Positions 46,008 to 55,415 are shown, counted from the first letter of the stretch. The stretch: 64,000 nucleotides of DNA from Lichenicoccus sp964242335 (GCA_964242335.1 CAXTAY010000012.1:30138-94137), one strand, 5' to 3'. The notes: generated by a model from the letters alone, not told the origin. Made by a program: numbers and translations.

Positions 46008-46595
46008 TCAGCGCAGCCGGTCGAGGGCGAGGTTGAGCGACAGCACGTTGACGTGCTCGGCGCCGAACAGGCCGAGGGTCGGACCGACGGTGTGCGCCGC
46101 GACCAGGGCCAGCACGCGGTCTGGCGGCAGGTGACGCGCCGCCGCGACGCGCGCGACCTGGCGCCGGGCGGTCTCGGGCGAGACGTCCGGATCCAGTCCC
46201 GAGCCGGAGGTGGTGACGCCGTCGCCCGGGGCACCGGGACCGCCGGCCCCACGCAGGTCGGCCTTGATGCGGTCGATCAGCGCCTTGGAGGTGGGAGCCA
46301 GGTTCGACGCGCTCGAGGTGCTGGCGTCGTACGGCGTCGGCACCGTCTTGCTGGGGTCCTTCGGGTCGGTGCCGGTGATCGCCGACGGACGCGGGTGGAA
46401 GTAGCGCGCACTCGTGAAGCCCTGTCCGATCAGCGACGAGCCGACCGGGCGGCCGCCGGCGAACAGCACGCTGCCGGTGGCGGCGGAGGGAAAGGCGACG
46501 CTGCCGACGCCGACGAAGCCGAGCGGGCAGGCGAGGCCGAGCAGCAGCGTGAACAGCACCACCAGGATGCCGGCGGGACGCAGGTGGGCGAGCAT
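46008..46595 (-). CDS. kdpC: Potassium-transporting ATPase subunit KdpC
   Basis: 195 residues. A single N-terminal membrane helix (GILVVLFTLLLGLACPLGF) is followed by the KdpC periplasmic/cytoplasmic domain with GSSLIGQGF, ARYFHPRPSA and a C-terminal VNVLSLNLALDRL. KdpC stabilises the KdpB ATPase and increases its ATP affinity. It follows kdpB after 13 bases and is the last gene of the operon. Confidence 0.97.
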   Translation of the reverse strand: MLAHLRPAGILVVLFTLLLGLACPLGFVGVGSVAFPSAATGSVLFAGGRPVGSSLIGQGFTSARYFHPRPSAITGTDPKDPSKTVPTPYDASTSSASNLAPTSKALIDRIKADLRGAGGPGAPGDGVTTSGSGLDPDVSPETARRQVARVAAARHLPPDRVLALVAAHTVGPTLGLFGAEHVNVLSLNLALDRLR

Positions 46596-46608
46596 GCGGA
46601 GCGTTCCT

Positions 46609-48582
46609 TCAGACGAAGACGTGCAGGGCGGTGAGGACCATGTCGATCAGCTTGATGCCGGCGAACGGCGCCAGTATGCCGCCCACGCCGTAGATCAGCA
46701 GGTTGCGACGCAGCAGCGCCGCCGCACCGATGGCGCGGAAACGCACGCCGCGCAGTGCCAGCGGCACCAGGGCCACGATCACCAGCGCGTTGAAGATCAC
46801 CGCCGAGAGGATCGCGCTCTGCGGCGTCGACAGCCGCATCACGTTGAGCGCCTGCAGCCCGGGATACGAGGTCACGAAGATCGCAGGCAGGATCGCGAAG
46901 TATTTCGAGATGTCGTTGGCGATCGAGAAGGTGGTCAGCGCGCCGCGGGTGATCAGCAGCTGCTTGCCGATCTCGACGATCTCGATCAGCGCCAGCGCCG
47001 GCGCGTCGTTGGTGCCGTCGCCGCACATCGCCACCAGCCGGCCCTCGGCCTGGGCGCGGCGTATGTAGCCGAGCTTGTCCTGCGGCGTCGCCTCGGCGAT
47101 GAAGTCGTCGACGCCGGCCTCGCCGGCGATGGTGGCGGCGGTGACCCGGTTGTCGCCGGTCACCATCACCGTGCGTATGCCCATCTGGCGCAGCGCCGCG
47201 AAGCGCTCGCGTATGCCCGGCTTGACCGTGTCCTTGAGCTCGATCACGCCGAGCAGCGTGCTGTCGATCGCGACCGCGAGCGGGGTGCCGCCGGCGCGGC
47301 TGATCCGGTCCACCGCGGCGGTGAAGGCGGGCGGCGGTGCGGCGCCGCCCACGGCGGCCAGCACGGAATCGACCGCGCCCTTGCGCCAGGCGTGCCCGTC
47401 CTGGTCCAGTCCGGACAGCCGGGTGTTGGCCGAGAACGCGATCAGGTGGGCGCCCTCGGACAGCGTCGCCTGCGCGCCGTGGCGGTCGCGCACGAAGCTT
47501 ACGATGGCGCGGCCCTCCGGCGTCTCGTCGCCGAGCGAGCAGAGCAGCACCGCCTCGGCGAGCCGGCCCATGGTCACGCCGGGGACCGGGATGATCTCGG
47601 CCGGCATGCGGTTGCCGAAGGTGATGGTGCCGGTCTTGTCGAGCAGCAGCGCGTCGACGTCGCCGGCCGCCTCGACGGCGCGTCCGGAGGTCGCGACCAC
47701 GTTGAAGCGGATCAGCCGGTCCATGCCGGCGATGCCGATCGCCGACAGCAGGCCGCCGATGGTGGTCGGGATCAGCGTCACCAGCAGGGCGGCCAGCACC
47801 GGTACGGTCAGCAGCGTGCCGGAATAATGCGCGAAGCCCACCAGCGTCACGACCGCGATCAGGAAGATGATGGTGAGGCCCGCGAGCAGGATGTCGAGCG
47901 CGATCTCGTTCGGCGTCTTGCGTCGCTCCGCACCCTCGACCAGCTTGATCATGCGGTCGATGAAGGTCTGGCCCGCCTCGGCGGTGATACGCACCACCAG
48001 CCAGTCCGACATCACCTGGGTGCCGCCGGTCACGGCACTGCGGTCGCCGCCGGATTCGCGGATCACCGGTGCCGACTCGCCGGTGATGGCGCTCTCGTTG
48101 ACCGAGGCGATGCCGCGCACGATCTCGCCGTCGGAGGGCACGATGTCGCCGGCCTCGACCAGCACCAGGTCGCCGGCGCGCAGCTCCGGTCCCGGCACCG
48201 GCTGCCAGAAGGCGGTGTCTCGGGCGTCGACCAGGCGCTTGGCCAGCGTCTGGGTGCGGCTGCGTCGCAGGCTCTCGGCACGCGCCCGGCCGCGGCCCTC
48301 TGCCACCGCCTCGGCGAAGGTCGCGAACAGCACCGTCAGCCACAGCCAGAAGCCGATGGTCAGCGCGAAGCCGGCATGCTGGCCGGTCGCGTGCGCGAAC
48401 AGCGCGCGCAGCCCGAGCAGGGTGGTCAGCATCGCCACGATCTCGGTCACGAAGATGACCGGGTTGTGCATCAGGCCGCGCGGGTCGAGCTTGCGGAAGG
48501 CATCCGCGACCGCGCGGGCGATGATCGAGCGGTCGAACAGGGTGATGGTTGCGGTCTCGGGCTGCGGCGCGTGTGCGTCCAC
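46609..48582 (-). CDS. kdpB: Potassium-transporting ATPase catalytic subunit KdpB
   Basis: 657 residues. A P-type ATPase with phosphorylated Asp315 in LLDKTGTITFGN, the actuator motif ITGESAPV, and hinge GDGTNDAPAL. Seven or so membrane segments are arranged as in Kdp. It drives high-affinity K+ uptake together with KdpA. The start is a GTG at 48582 preceded by AAGGA. It is separated from kdpA by 40 bases. Confidence 0.97.
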   Translation of the reverse strand: MDAHAPQPETATITLFDRSIIARAVADAFRKLDPRGLMHNPVIFVTEIVAMLTTLLGLRALFAHATGQHAGFALTIGFWLWLTVLFATFAEAVAEGRGRARAESLRRSRTQTLAKRLVDARDTAFWQPVPGPELRAGDLVLVEAGDIVPSDGEIVRGIASVNESAITGESAPVIRESGGDRSAVTGGTQVMSDWLVVRITAEAGQTFIDRMIKLVEGAERRKTPNEIALDILLAGLTIIFLIAVVTLVGFAHYSGTLLTVPVLAALLVTLIPTTIGGLLSAIGIAGMDRLIRFNVVATSGRAVEAAGDVDALLLDKTGTITFGNRMPAEIIPVPGVTMGRLAEAVLLCSLGDETPEGRAIVSFVRDRHGAQATLSEGAHLIAFSANTRLSGLDQDGHAWRKGAVDSVLAAVGGAAPPPAFTAAVDRISRAGGTPLAVAIDSTLLGVIELKDTVKPGIRERFAALRQMGIRTVMVTGDNRVTAATIAGEAGVDDFIAEATPQDKLGYIRRAQAEGRLVAMCGDGTNDAPALALIEIVEIGKQLLITRGALTTFSIANDISKYFAILPAIFVTSYPGLQALNVMRLSTPQSAILSAVIFNALVIVALVPLALRGVRFRAIGAAALLRRNLLIYGVGGILAPFAGIKLIDMVLTALHVFV

Positions 48583-48622
48583 GGGTGCGTATCCTTGGGT
48601 TCGGGTGCCGATCTCGGATCGA

Positions 48623-50332
48623 TCAGTAGGTCGTGCCGGTGCCGAGCACGACCTGCTCGGCGAGCGGGCCGAGCGCGTCCGCAGGCATGAACTGCAGGCC
48701 GCCCAGCACGATGATCACGCCGACCAGCAGTCCGACGAACAGCGGCCCCGTGGTGGGGAAGGTGCCGGCCGACGGTGGCAGCTTGGGCTTGGCGGCGAGC
48801 GAGCCCGCGATCGCCAGCACCGGCACCATTACCGCGAAGCGGCCGAACAGCATCGCCAGCGCCTGGCCATAGATCAGCAGCGGCCCGGTCGCGGTGATGC
48901 CGGCGAACGCGCTGCCGTTGTTCTCGGTGGCCGAGGTCCAGGCGTAGAGCATCTCGGTCAGGCCGTGCGGGCCGGCATTGGCCAGCGCGCCGGTGCCTGC
49001 CGGCAGCACCATCGACAGGCCCGCACCGCAGAGGATGAACAGCGACTGGATCAGCAGCGCCAGCATCGCCAGCTTGATCTCGCGCGCCTGCACCTTCTTG
49101 CCGAGATACTCCGGCGTGCGGCCGACCATCAGTCCGGCGACGAACACCGACAGCAGGGCGAACACGATGATGTAGTAGAGCCCGGAGCCGACGCCGCCCG
49201 GCGTGACCTCGCCGAGCTGCATCAGCAGCAGCGGCACCAGCCCGCCGAGCGGGGTGAAGCTGTCGGTGAAGCCCGCCACCGCGCCGCAGGAGGTGCCGGT
49301 GGAGGCGATGTTGAACAGCGTGGTCAGGGCGATGCCGAAGCGGACCTCCTTGCCCTCCATGTTGCCCATCGCGGGATCGACGCCGGCGGCGGTGAGCAGC
49401 GGGTTGCCGTGCGCCTCGGCGGCGTAGGCGCCGATGGCGGCGGCACTGAGCAGCAGCGCCATGGCGACGAACAGCGCGGTGCCCTGGCGGGGTGCGGCGA
49501 CGATGCGGCCGAACATCACCGGCATCGCGAACGGGATCAGCAGCAGCAGCCAGGTCTCGAAGGCGCAGGTGAATGCCGTCGGGTTCTCGTAGGGATGCGC
49601 GCTGTTGGCGTTGAAGAAGCCGCCGCCGTTGGTGCCGAGCTGCTTGATCGCCTCCTGGAACGCCACCGGCCCCATCGACAGCGTCTGCTTCGCACCCTCC
49701 AGCGTGGTCACCTCGGGCCAGGCGTGCAGCGTCTGCGGCACGCCGCTCGCCATCAGCACCAGGGTCGCCAGCACGCTGATCGGCAGCAGCAGGTAGAGGG
49801 TGATGCGGGTGAGGTCGGCGTAGAAGTTGCCCAGCGTGCGCAGGCCGCCGGCGGAAAAGGCGCGCGACAGGGCGATCGCGATCGCGATCCCGGTCGCAGC
49901 CGACAGGAACATGTGCGTCGTCAGCCCCAGCATCTGCGCGCTGTCGGAGATCGACGCCTCCGGGACGTAGGCCTGCCAGTTGGTGTTGGTCACGAAGCTG
50001 ACCGCGGTGTTCAACGCGAGGCCCGGCGCCATGCCGGCGATGTGCTGCGGATTGAACGGCAGGTAGTACTGCAGCCGCAGCATCGCGTAGAGCAGCGCGA
50101 AGTGCAGCGCGTTCAGCATCAGCACCGCGGCTGCGTAGTCGCGCCAGCCCATCTGCCGAGCCGCGTCGATGCCGCAGAGCCGGTACAGCGCGGCCTCGAC
50201 CGGTCCCAGCACCGGGGAGAGGAAGTGGCGTTCGCCCTGGGCAAGGCGGGCGATGAAGCGACCGACGGGAACGGCGCAGGCGAACAGGATCGCCAGCACC
50301 AGCGCGATCTGCGCCAGACCGATGAAAGTCAT
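48623..50332 (-). CDS. kdpA: Potassium-transporting ATPase subunit KdpA
   Basis: 569 residues, ten or so membrane helices. Selectivity-filter-like loops are visible (VTNTNWQAY and LGTNGGGFFNANSAHPYENP), as in the K+-channel-like superfamily to which KdpA belongs. It selects and conducts K+ toward KdpB. It lies between kdpF and kdpB in the standard order. It starts at ATG 50332, 22 bases after the kdpF stop. Confidence 0.97.
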   Translation of the reverse strand: MTFIGLAQIALVLAILFACAVPVGRFIARLAQGERHFLSPVLGPVEAALYRLCGIDAARQMGWRDYAAAVLMLNALHFALLYAMLRLQYYLPFNPQHIAGMAPGLALNTAVSFVTNTNWQAYVPEASISDSAQMLGLTTHMFLSAATGIAIAIALSRAFSAGGLRTLGNFYADLTRITLYLLLPISVLATLVLMASGVPQTLHAWPEVTTLEGAKQTLSMGPVAFQEAIKQLGTNGGGFFNANSAHPYENPTAFTCAFETWLLLLIPFAMPVMFGRIVAAPRQGTALFVAMALLLSAAAIGAYAAEAHGNPLLTAAGVDPAMGNMEGKEVRFGIALTTLFNIASTGTSCGAVAGFTDSFTPLGGLVPLLLMQLGEVTPGGVGSGLYYIIVFALLSVFVAGLMVGRTPEYLGKKVQAREIKLAMLALLIQSLFILCGAGLSMVLPAGTGALANAGPHGLTEMLYAWTSATENNGSAFAGITATGPLLIYGQALAMLFGRFAVMVPVLAIAGSLAAKPKLPPSAGTFPTTGPLFVGLLVGVIIVLGGLQFMPADALGPLAEQVVLGTGTTY

Positions 50333-50354
50333 GAGGAGGTTTCCAGCAGGGCGG

Positions 50355-50441
50355 TCAGAAATCTTCCGGGCGCAGCAGCGCCCAGAACAGGTAGACCAGC
50401 AGCAACAGGGCGGTCAGCGCGCCGAGGATCAGGTCGAACAT
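50355..50441 (-). CDS. kdpF: KdpF, small stabilising subunit of the Kdp ATPase
   Basis: 28 residues: one membrane helix (LTALLLLVYLFWALLRP) ending in an EDF tail, the pattern of KdpF (E. coli 29 residues). It stabilises the KdpABC complex. It lies immediately upstream of kdpA, as expected. It is too short for standard gene callers and is supported by position and composition. Confidence 0.92.
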   Translation of the reverse strand: MFDLILGALTALLLLVYLFWALLRPEDF

Positions 50442-50445
50442 CGCA

Positions 50446-50529
50446 TCAGATCCGATCGCACAGGGCGGCGTAGCCGGCCATCGACAGGATGAGGCCGGTG
50501 CCGAGGATCAGCAGCAGGAGGTCGAACAT
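50446..50529 (-). CDS. 27-residue membrane peptide upstream of kdpF
   Basis: ATG 50529 opens a 27-codon frame that ends four bases before the kdpF ATG. The peptide has one hydrophobic helix (LLLLILGTGLILSMAGYAA) and a C-terminal CDRI, different from KdpF. Small peptides with this layout are, to my knowledge, found before kdpF in other proteobacteria but lack a name or function. It may be a second small subunit or a leader. It shares the MFDL start with KdpF, which hints at duplication. Expression is inferred from tight placement only. Confidence 0.6.
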   Translation of the reverse strand: MFDLLLLILGTGLILSMAGYAALCDRI

Positions 50530-50586
50530 GATGTGCCCGCTCGGGTTGGAGGTATCGGTCTCGCACCGCGACAACTAGGCGAGGGC

Positions 50587-50638
50587 GGCGTAAAGGCGCG
50601 ATACGCGTTGCCGGAGGCGGGCATAAAGCCGGCGTAAA
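50587..50638 (-). promoter_or_regulatory. Phased TTTACGCC/TTTATGCC repeats, candidate KdpE operator
   Basis: On the minus strand three near-identical octamers read toward the kdp genes: TTTACGCC (50638-50631), TTTATGCC (50627-50620) and TTTACGCC (50594-50587). The first two start 11 bases apart and the third 33 bases further, i.e. all on one face of the helix. The E. coli KdpE site has TTTATA and TTTACA half-sites also 11 bases apart. The kdpDE genes are not in the window. The repeats are direct observation; KdpE binding is inference. Confidence 0.6.
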
Positions 50639-50761
50639 TGGCGACGCGGGGGAGGGCGCTGGTATATGACCGCGAGCGCTCGCCCGCCTGCTATCCGCCA
50701 CCCGGAGCGCCGTCACGGAGGCCGTCATGCCCGCAGACAGGATCCGACCGCAGTGGCGCCG

Positions 50762-51229
50762 ATGACGCCGCCGGATGCGGCGGCGCCGGAGCAGGCGCGC
50801 GACGCCGGGTTCATGCGCCTCGCGATCGAGGAGGCCCGCCTCGCGGACTACCCGTTCGGCGCCGTCATCACCCGCGGCGACGCGGTGCTGGCGCGCGGGC
50901 GCAACGCCGGTGCTGCGCGGCGCGATCCGACGGCGCACGGCGAGATGGTGGCGATCCAGAACTTCCTGGCCGCACACGGGCCGGATGCCTTGCGCGGCAC
51001 CACGCTGTACAGCTCCGGCGAGCCGTGCCCGATGTGCATGGGCGCGATCCTGTGGTGCGGCATCGGCCGCCTGGTCTACGCCGCCTCGATCCCGCAGCTG
51101 GCGACGCGCATGAACCAGGTCATGCTGCGCTGCGAGGAGATGGCGGCGCAGTCGTTCGCGCCGATCGCCATCACCGGCGGCGTGCTCGAGGCGGAGGCGA
51201 TGGCGCTGTTCGGTGCGTCGACGGAATAG
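50762..51229 (+). CDS. Nucleoside/cytidine deaminase-like protein
   Basis: 155 residues. The zinc site is complete: HAE-type HGE (His59, Glu61) and PCPMC (Cys89, Cys92). This is the guanine deaminase/tRNA-adenosine-deaminase-like branch of the cytidine deaminase superfamily. It deaminates a nucleobase or nucleoside; tRNA editing (TadA) is less likely because TadA signatures such as the longer C-terminal helix are not evident. The start is uncertain: ATG 50762 lacks a clear ribosome-binding site and the frame is open to 50666. It is divergent from the kdp operon. Confidence 0.85.
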   Translation: MTPPDAAAPEQARDAGFMRLAIEEARLADYPFGAVITRGDAVLARGRNAGAARRDPTAHGEMVAIQNFLAAHGPDALRGTTLYSSGEPCPMCMGAILWCGIGRLVYAASIPQLATRMNQVMLRCEEMAAQSFAPIAITGGVLEAEAMALFGASTE

Positions 51230-51242
51230 CCGCGCGCGCGGC

Positions 51243-54200
51243 TCAGCGGAAATCCCGCGTCGGCACGCGGATCGTGGGCGCGCTGTCGAGCCCGTGCAGC
51301 AGCGGCGTCAGGTCCTCCAGCCGCTGCGCCACCAGGTGCACCACCTCGCCCGCGCGCTGCACCCGGCCGTGGCAGGCGACCATGCCGGCCGACAGGATCA
51401 GCCGGCGCTGGCGCTCGAAAAGCGACGGCCAGATCACCAGGTTGCCGATGCCGGTATCGTCCTCGACGGTCATGAACATCACCCCCTTGGCCGAGCCCGG
51501 CTTCTGCCGCACCAGCACGATGCCGGCGACGGCGATGCGTCGTCCGTCGCGTTCCACCAGCAGCCGCTCGCAGGGCGCGATGCCGGAGCGTGACAGCACC
51601 GGGCGCAGCAGGGCGAGCGGGTGGCGGCGCAGCGTCAGCCCGGTGCTGCGGTAGTCGGCTACCACCTCGCCGCCCTCGCTCAGCGGGGAGAGCGACACCG
51701 CCGGCTCGTCCTGCGGCGCGAACAGCGGCAGCGGTGCCGGGTCCAGCCCGCGCACCCGCCACAGTGCGGCGCGCCGGGACAGGCCGATCGCCTGGAACGC
51801 GTCGGCGCTCGCGAGCTGTTCGAGCGCATCGCGCGGCAGCATCGCGCGTCGCTGCAGCGCCTCGATCGAGGCGAACGCGCCGCCCGACGCGCGGCACGCG
51901 ACCAGGCGGTTCGCGTCCGCCTCGGACAGGCCGCGCACCATGCGCAGGCCCAGGCGCAGGGCGAGATAGCGCCCGTCGCCGGGCTGCAGCGTGCAGTCCC
52001 AGGCGCTGGCGTTGATGCAGACCGGGCGCACCGGCACGCCGTGCGCCTCGGCGTCGCGCACGATCTGTGCGGGAGCGTAGAACCCCATCGGCTGGCTGTT
52101 CAGCAGGCTGGCGGCGAAGATGTCGGGGTGGTGGCATTTCATCCAGGCGCTGGCGTAGGCGATGCGGGCGAAGCCGGCGGCATGGCTCTCGGGGAAGCCG
52201 TAGGAGCCGAACCCCTCGATCTGCTTGAAGGTGCGGGCGGCGAACTCCTCCGGGTACTTGTTGCGCACCATCCCCTGGATCAGCTTGTCGCGGAACTCGC
52301 CGACGCCGCCGGTGATCTTGAAGGTCGCCATCGAGCGTCGCAGCCGGTCCGCCTCCGAGGGCGTGAATCCCGCGCACTGGATCGCGACCTGCATCGCCTG
52401 CTCCTGGAACAGCGGCACCCCGAGCGTCTTCTTCAGCACCCGCTCCAGCTCCGGCCTGCAATATTCCGGCTCCTCCAGACCCTCGCGCCGGCGCAGGTAG
52501 GGATGCACCATGTCGCCCTGGATCGGGCCGGGACGCACGATCGCGACCTGGATCACCAGGTCGTAGAACACCTTCGGTTTCAGCCGCGGCAGCATCGCCA
52601 TCTGCGCCCGGCTCTCGATCTGGAAGGTGCCGAGGGTGTCGGCGCGCCGGATCATCTCGAAGGTCTCGGCGTCGTCGTCGGGGATGCCGGCGAGGTCGCG
52701 CCGCTCGCCGCGATGCGTCTCCAGCAGGTCGAAGGCGCGGCGCATGCAGCCGAGCATGCCCAAGCCCAGCACATCGACCTTCATGAAGCGCAGCGTGTCG
52801 ATGTCGTCCTTGTCCCACTCGATGACCTGCCGGTCCGCCATCGCCGCCGGCTCGATCGGCACCAGCGTGTCGAGCCGCTCGCGGGTCAGCACGAAGCCGC
52901 CGGGATGCTGGCTGGCGTGGCGCGGGAAGTTGATCAGCTCGCGCGTCAGCGACAGCGTCAGGCGCAGCCGGCGATCCTCGAGGTTGAGGTGCAGCGCCCG
53001 CGCATGCTCCTCGTCGACGCCGTCCTCGCTCCAGCCCCAGACCTGCGAGGCGAGCGCCGAGGTCACGTCCTCTGGCAGGCCCATAACCTTGCCGACGTCG
53101 CGCAGCGCACCGCGCGAGCGGTAGCGCGAGATCACCGCGCACAGGGCCGCGCGGTGGCGGCCGTAGCGGCGGTAGATCCACTGGATCACCTCCTCGCGCC
53201 GCTCATGCTCGAAATCGACGTCGATGTCGGGCGGCTCGTCGCGGTCGGCCGAGATGAAGCGCTCGAACAGCAGGCTGCTCTGCACCGGATCGATCGCGGT
53301 GATGCCGAGCACGTAGCAGATCGCCGAGTTGGCGGCCGAGCCGCGTCCCTGGCACAGGATGCCGCTCTCGCGGGCGAAGCGCACGATGGCGTTCACGGTG
53401 AGGAAGTAGGGCGCGTAGTTCAGCGTCGCCACCAGCGACAGCTCGTGTCGGAGCTGTGCCGTGACCGCCTCCGGCACGCCGTGCGGATAGACCACCGGAG
53501 CCCGCTCGCGCACCAGCCGTTCGAGATCCTGCTGGTCGTCCAGCCCAGGCGTCTCGCTCTCCTCGGGGTACTGGTAGGCCAGCATGTCGAGCGAGAAGCG
53601 GCAGCGCCCGGCGATCTCCAGGCTCGCGGCGAGTGCCGCTTCGTGCGAACTCCCGTACAGCCGGCAGACCTCGTGCGGCGACCTCAGGTGTCGGTCGACC
53701 GAGCGCTCGCGCCGGAAGCCGGCCTGCTCGATGCTGCAGCCCTCGCGTATGCAGGTCACCACGTCCTGCAGGATGCGCCGCTGCTGGTGGTGGTAGAGCA
53801 CGTCGCCGGTGACCACCGTGGCCACGCGAGATGCGGCGGCGCGCTCGGCGGTGCGCGCGAGGCGTTCCTGGTCGTTCGGGCGGCGCTGCAGGGTCAGCGC
53901 GCAGTAGGCGCGGTCGCCGAACAGCTCGCGCAGGCGGCCCAGCTCGCGCGCGCAGGCCGGCTGGTCGGCCGGCGGCAGCAGGATGCTGAGCAGCCCCTCG
54001 CTCCACTCCGACAGGTCCGACCAGGACAGCGCGCACCTGCCCTTGCCGGCGCGCGACTTGCCGATGCTGAGCAGCCGGCACAGGCGGGCATAGCCGTCGC
54101 GGCCGGTGGGGTAGACCAGCAGCGGGGGCGCATCCGTCAGGTCGAGCCGGCAGCCGGTGATCAGCCGCACCCCGGTCTCGGCCGCGCGATGGTGGGCGCG

Positions 54201-54344
54201 CGCGATGCCGGCGAGGCTGTTGCGGTCGGTGATGGCGAGTGCCTCCATGCCGATCACGGCGGCCTGGGCGAACAGCTCCTCCACGTGGCTGGCACCGCGC
54301 AGGAAGGAGTAGTTCGAGGTGACCTGCAGCTCGACGTAGCGCAT
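51243..54344 (-). CDS. dnaE2: Error-prone DNA polymerase DnaE2
   Basis: 1033 residues. An N-terminal PHP domain, polymerase palm with catalytic Asp residues in PPDIDVDFEHERR, fingers/thumb motifs (SQHPGGFVLTRERLDTLVP) and a C-terminal OB-fold are all present. The length and lack of the full-length DnaE1 tail identify the DnaE2 type, which works with ImuB on damaged DNA during the SOS response. A LexA box lies 23 bases upstream. imuAB is not adjacent but 2 kb away on the same strand, with three plus-strand genes between. Confidence 0.95.
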   Translation of the reverse strand: MRYVELQVTSNYSFLRGASHVEELFAQAAVIGMEALAITDRNSLAGIARAHHRAAETGVRLITGCRLDLTDAPPLLVYPTGRDGYARLCRLLSIGKSRAGKGRCALSWSDLSEWSEGLLSILLPPADQPACARELGRLRELFGDRAYCALTLQRRPNDQERLARTAERAAASRVATVVTGDVLYHHQQRRILQDVVTCIREGCSIEQAGFRRERSVDRHLRSPHEVCRLYGSSHEAALAASLEIAGRCRFSLDMLAYQYPEESETPGLDDQQDLERLVRERAPVVYPHGVPEAVTAQLRHELSLVATLNYAPYFLTVNAIVRFARESGILCQGRGSAANSAICYVLGITAIDPVQSSLLFERFISADRDEPPDIDVDFEHERREEVIQWIYRRYGRHRAALCAVISRYRSRGALRDVGKVMGLPEDVTSALASQVWGWSEDGVDEEHARALHLNLEDRRLRLTLSLTRELINFPRHASQHPGGFVLTRERLDTLVPIEPAAMADRQVIEWDKDDIDTLRFMKVDVLGLGMLGCMRRAFDLLETHRGERRDLAGIPDDDAETFEMIRRADTLGTFQIESRAQMAMLPRLKPKVFYDLVIQVAIVRPGPIQGDMVHPYLRRREGLEEPEYCRPELERVLKKTLGVPLFQEQAMQVAIQCAGFTPSEADRLRRSMATFKITGGVGEFRDKLIQGMVRNKYPEEFAARTFKQIEGFGSYGFPESHAAGFARIAYASAWMKCHHPDIFAASLLNSQPMGFYAPAQIVRDAEAHGVPVRPVCINASAWDCTLQPGDGRYLALRLGLRMVRGLSEADANRLVACRASGGAFASIEALQRRAMLPRDALEQLASADAFQAIGLSRRAALWRVRGLDPAPLPLFAPQDEPAVSLSPLSEGGEVVADYRSTGLTLRRHPLALLRPVLSRSGIAPCERLLVERDGRRIAVAGIVLVRQKPGSAKGVMFMTVEDDTGIGNLVIWPSLFERQRRLILSAGMVACHGRVQRAGEVVHLVAQRLEDLTPLLHGLDSAPTIRVPTRDFR

Positions 54345-54366
54345 CCGGCGACGCTAGCAGGATCAT

Positions 54367-54381
54367 GAACAAAACAGGAAC
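54367..54381 (-). promoter_or_regulatory. LexA box of dnaE2 (GTTC-N7-GTTC on the minus strand)
   Basis: The plus strand reads GAAC-AAAACAG-GAAC, i.e. a direct repeat GTTC-N7-GTTC toward dnaE2, the LexA operator of alphaproteobacteria. It lies 23 bases from the dnaE2 ATG, where it would overlap the promoter. A matching box precedes imuA, supporting joint SOS control. Confidence 0.85.
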
Positions 54382-54387
54382 ATCATT

Positions 54388-54418
54388 CTCGGGCTCGGGC
54401 TCTCGGGCTCTCGGGCTG
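54388..54418. repeat. Short tandem repeat of CTCGGGCT
   Basis: Three to four copies of CTCGGGCT (one shortened to six bases) in the spacer between the dnaE2 LexA box and the divergent hydrolase gene. It is probably slippage-generated; no function can be assigned. Confidence 0.6.
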
Positions 54419-54509
54419 GATGGCCGGCTTCGGCGGGCGTTGCGTCGCCGACGCGATCCGGCCAGGCTCGGTGCCCAGGCTCCGTGCCACCTGCGCGAGG
54501 GAGGACGGC

Positions 54510-55415
54510 ATGCGCTCCAGCTGGGATGTCCCGGGCGATGGGCCGATCGATCCCGCCTGCGCGCTGCTGCTCGACCGCGCCGGCGCACCGTCCCCGGCCG
54601 GCAGCGCCGCGGCGGTGGCGCAGGTGCGCGACCTCGCCATCGACGGGCCGGGTGGGGCGCTGCCGCTGCGGCTCTACCTGCCCGAGCCGCGGCGCAGTGC
54701 CGCGCTGCTGGTCTGGCTGCATGGCGGCGGCTTCGTCTCCGGCGGGCTGGACAGCCACGACGTGCCGCTGCGCGCCCTCGCCGACGCGGCCGGCTGCGCG
54801 GTGGTCGCGGTCGCGTATCGCCTGGCGCCGGCGCATCCCTATCCGGCGGCGATCCGCGACGCGCACGCGGCCCTGCTCTGGGCCGCCTCGCATGCCGCGT
54901 CGCTGGGCGCGGACGCGTCGCTGCTCGCGGTGGGCGGGGACAGCGCCGGCGGCAACCTCGCGGCGGTCGCGGCGATGCTGTGCCGCGACGAGGGCGACCC
55001 GCGCCTGGCGCTGCAGGTCCTGGTCTACCCGGACGGCGACGCGCGTGCCGGTTTCCGCCGCGAGTCCTGGCGCCTGCATGACGGGCTCGTGCTCGGTCGC
55101 GCCGACAAGGACCGCACGCTGGCGCTGTACCTGCCGGACGGCATCGACCGCACCGACCCGCACGTCTCGCCGGCGCTGGCACCGGTGGAGGCGCTGCGCG
55201 GCCTGGCGCCGGCGCTGGTGCTGACCGCCGAGTTCGACCCGCAGCGCGACGAGGGGGAGGCATACGCGGCGAGGCTGCGCGAGGCCGGCGTGACGGTGTC
55301 GCTGACGCGCCATGCCGGCATGATCCACGGCTTCTGGCAGATGGCCGGCCTGCCGGGCCCGGCCGACCGGGCCAACCGGCAGATCGCCGCGGCGTTGGCC
55401 CTCCGCCGGGAATGA
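54510..55415 (+). CDS. Alpha/beta hydrolase, hormone-sensitive-lipase family
   Basis: 301 residues. The oxyanion-hole motif HGGGF (71-75), nucleophile Ser145 in GDSAGG, Asp243 in EFDPQRDEG and His273 in GMIHGF are all present. This is a class IV (HSL-type) esterase acting on short-chain esters in the cytoplasm. GAGGGAGG precedes ATG 54510. It is followed 37 bases later by an FKBP gene. These genes split dnaE2 from imuAB. Confidence 0.92.
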   Translation: MRSSWDVPGDGPIDPACALLLDRAGAPSPAGSAAAVAQVRDLAIDGPGGALPLRLYLPEPRRSAALLVWLHGGGFVSGGLDSHDVPLRALADAAGCAVVAVAYRLAPAHPYPAAIRDAHAALLWAASHAASLGADASLLAVGGDSAGGNLAAVAAMLCRDEGDPRLALQVLVYPDGDARAGFRRESWRLHDGLVLGRADKDRTLALYLPDGIDRTDPHVSPALAPVEALRGLAPALVLTAEFDPQRDEGEAYAARLREAGVTVSLTRHAGMIHGFWQMAGLPGPADRANRQIAAALALRRE

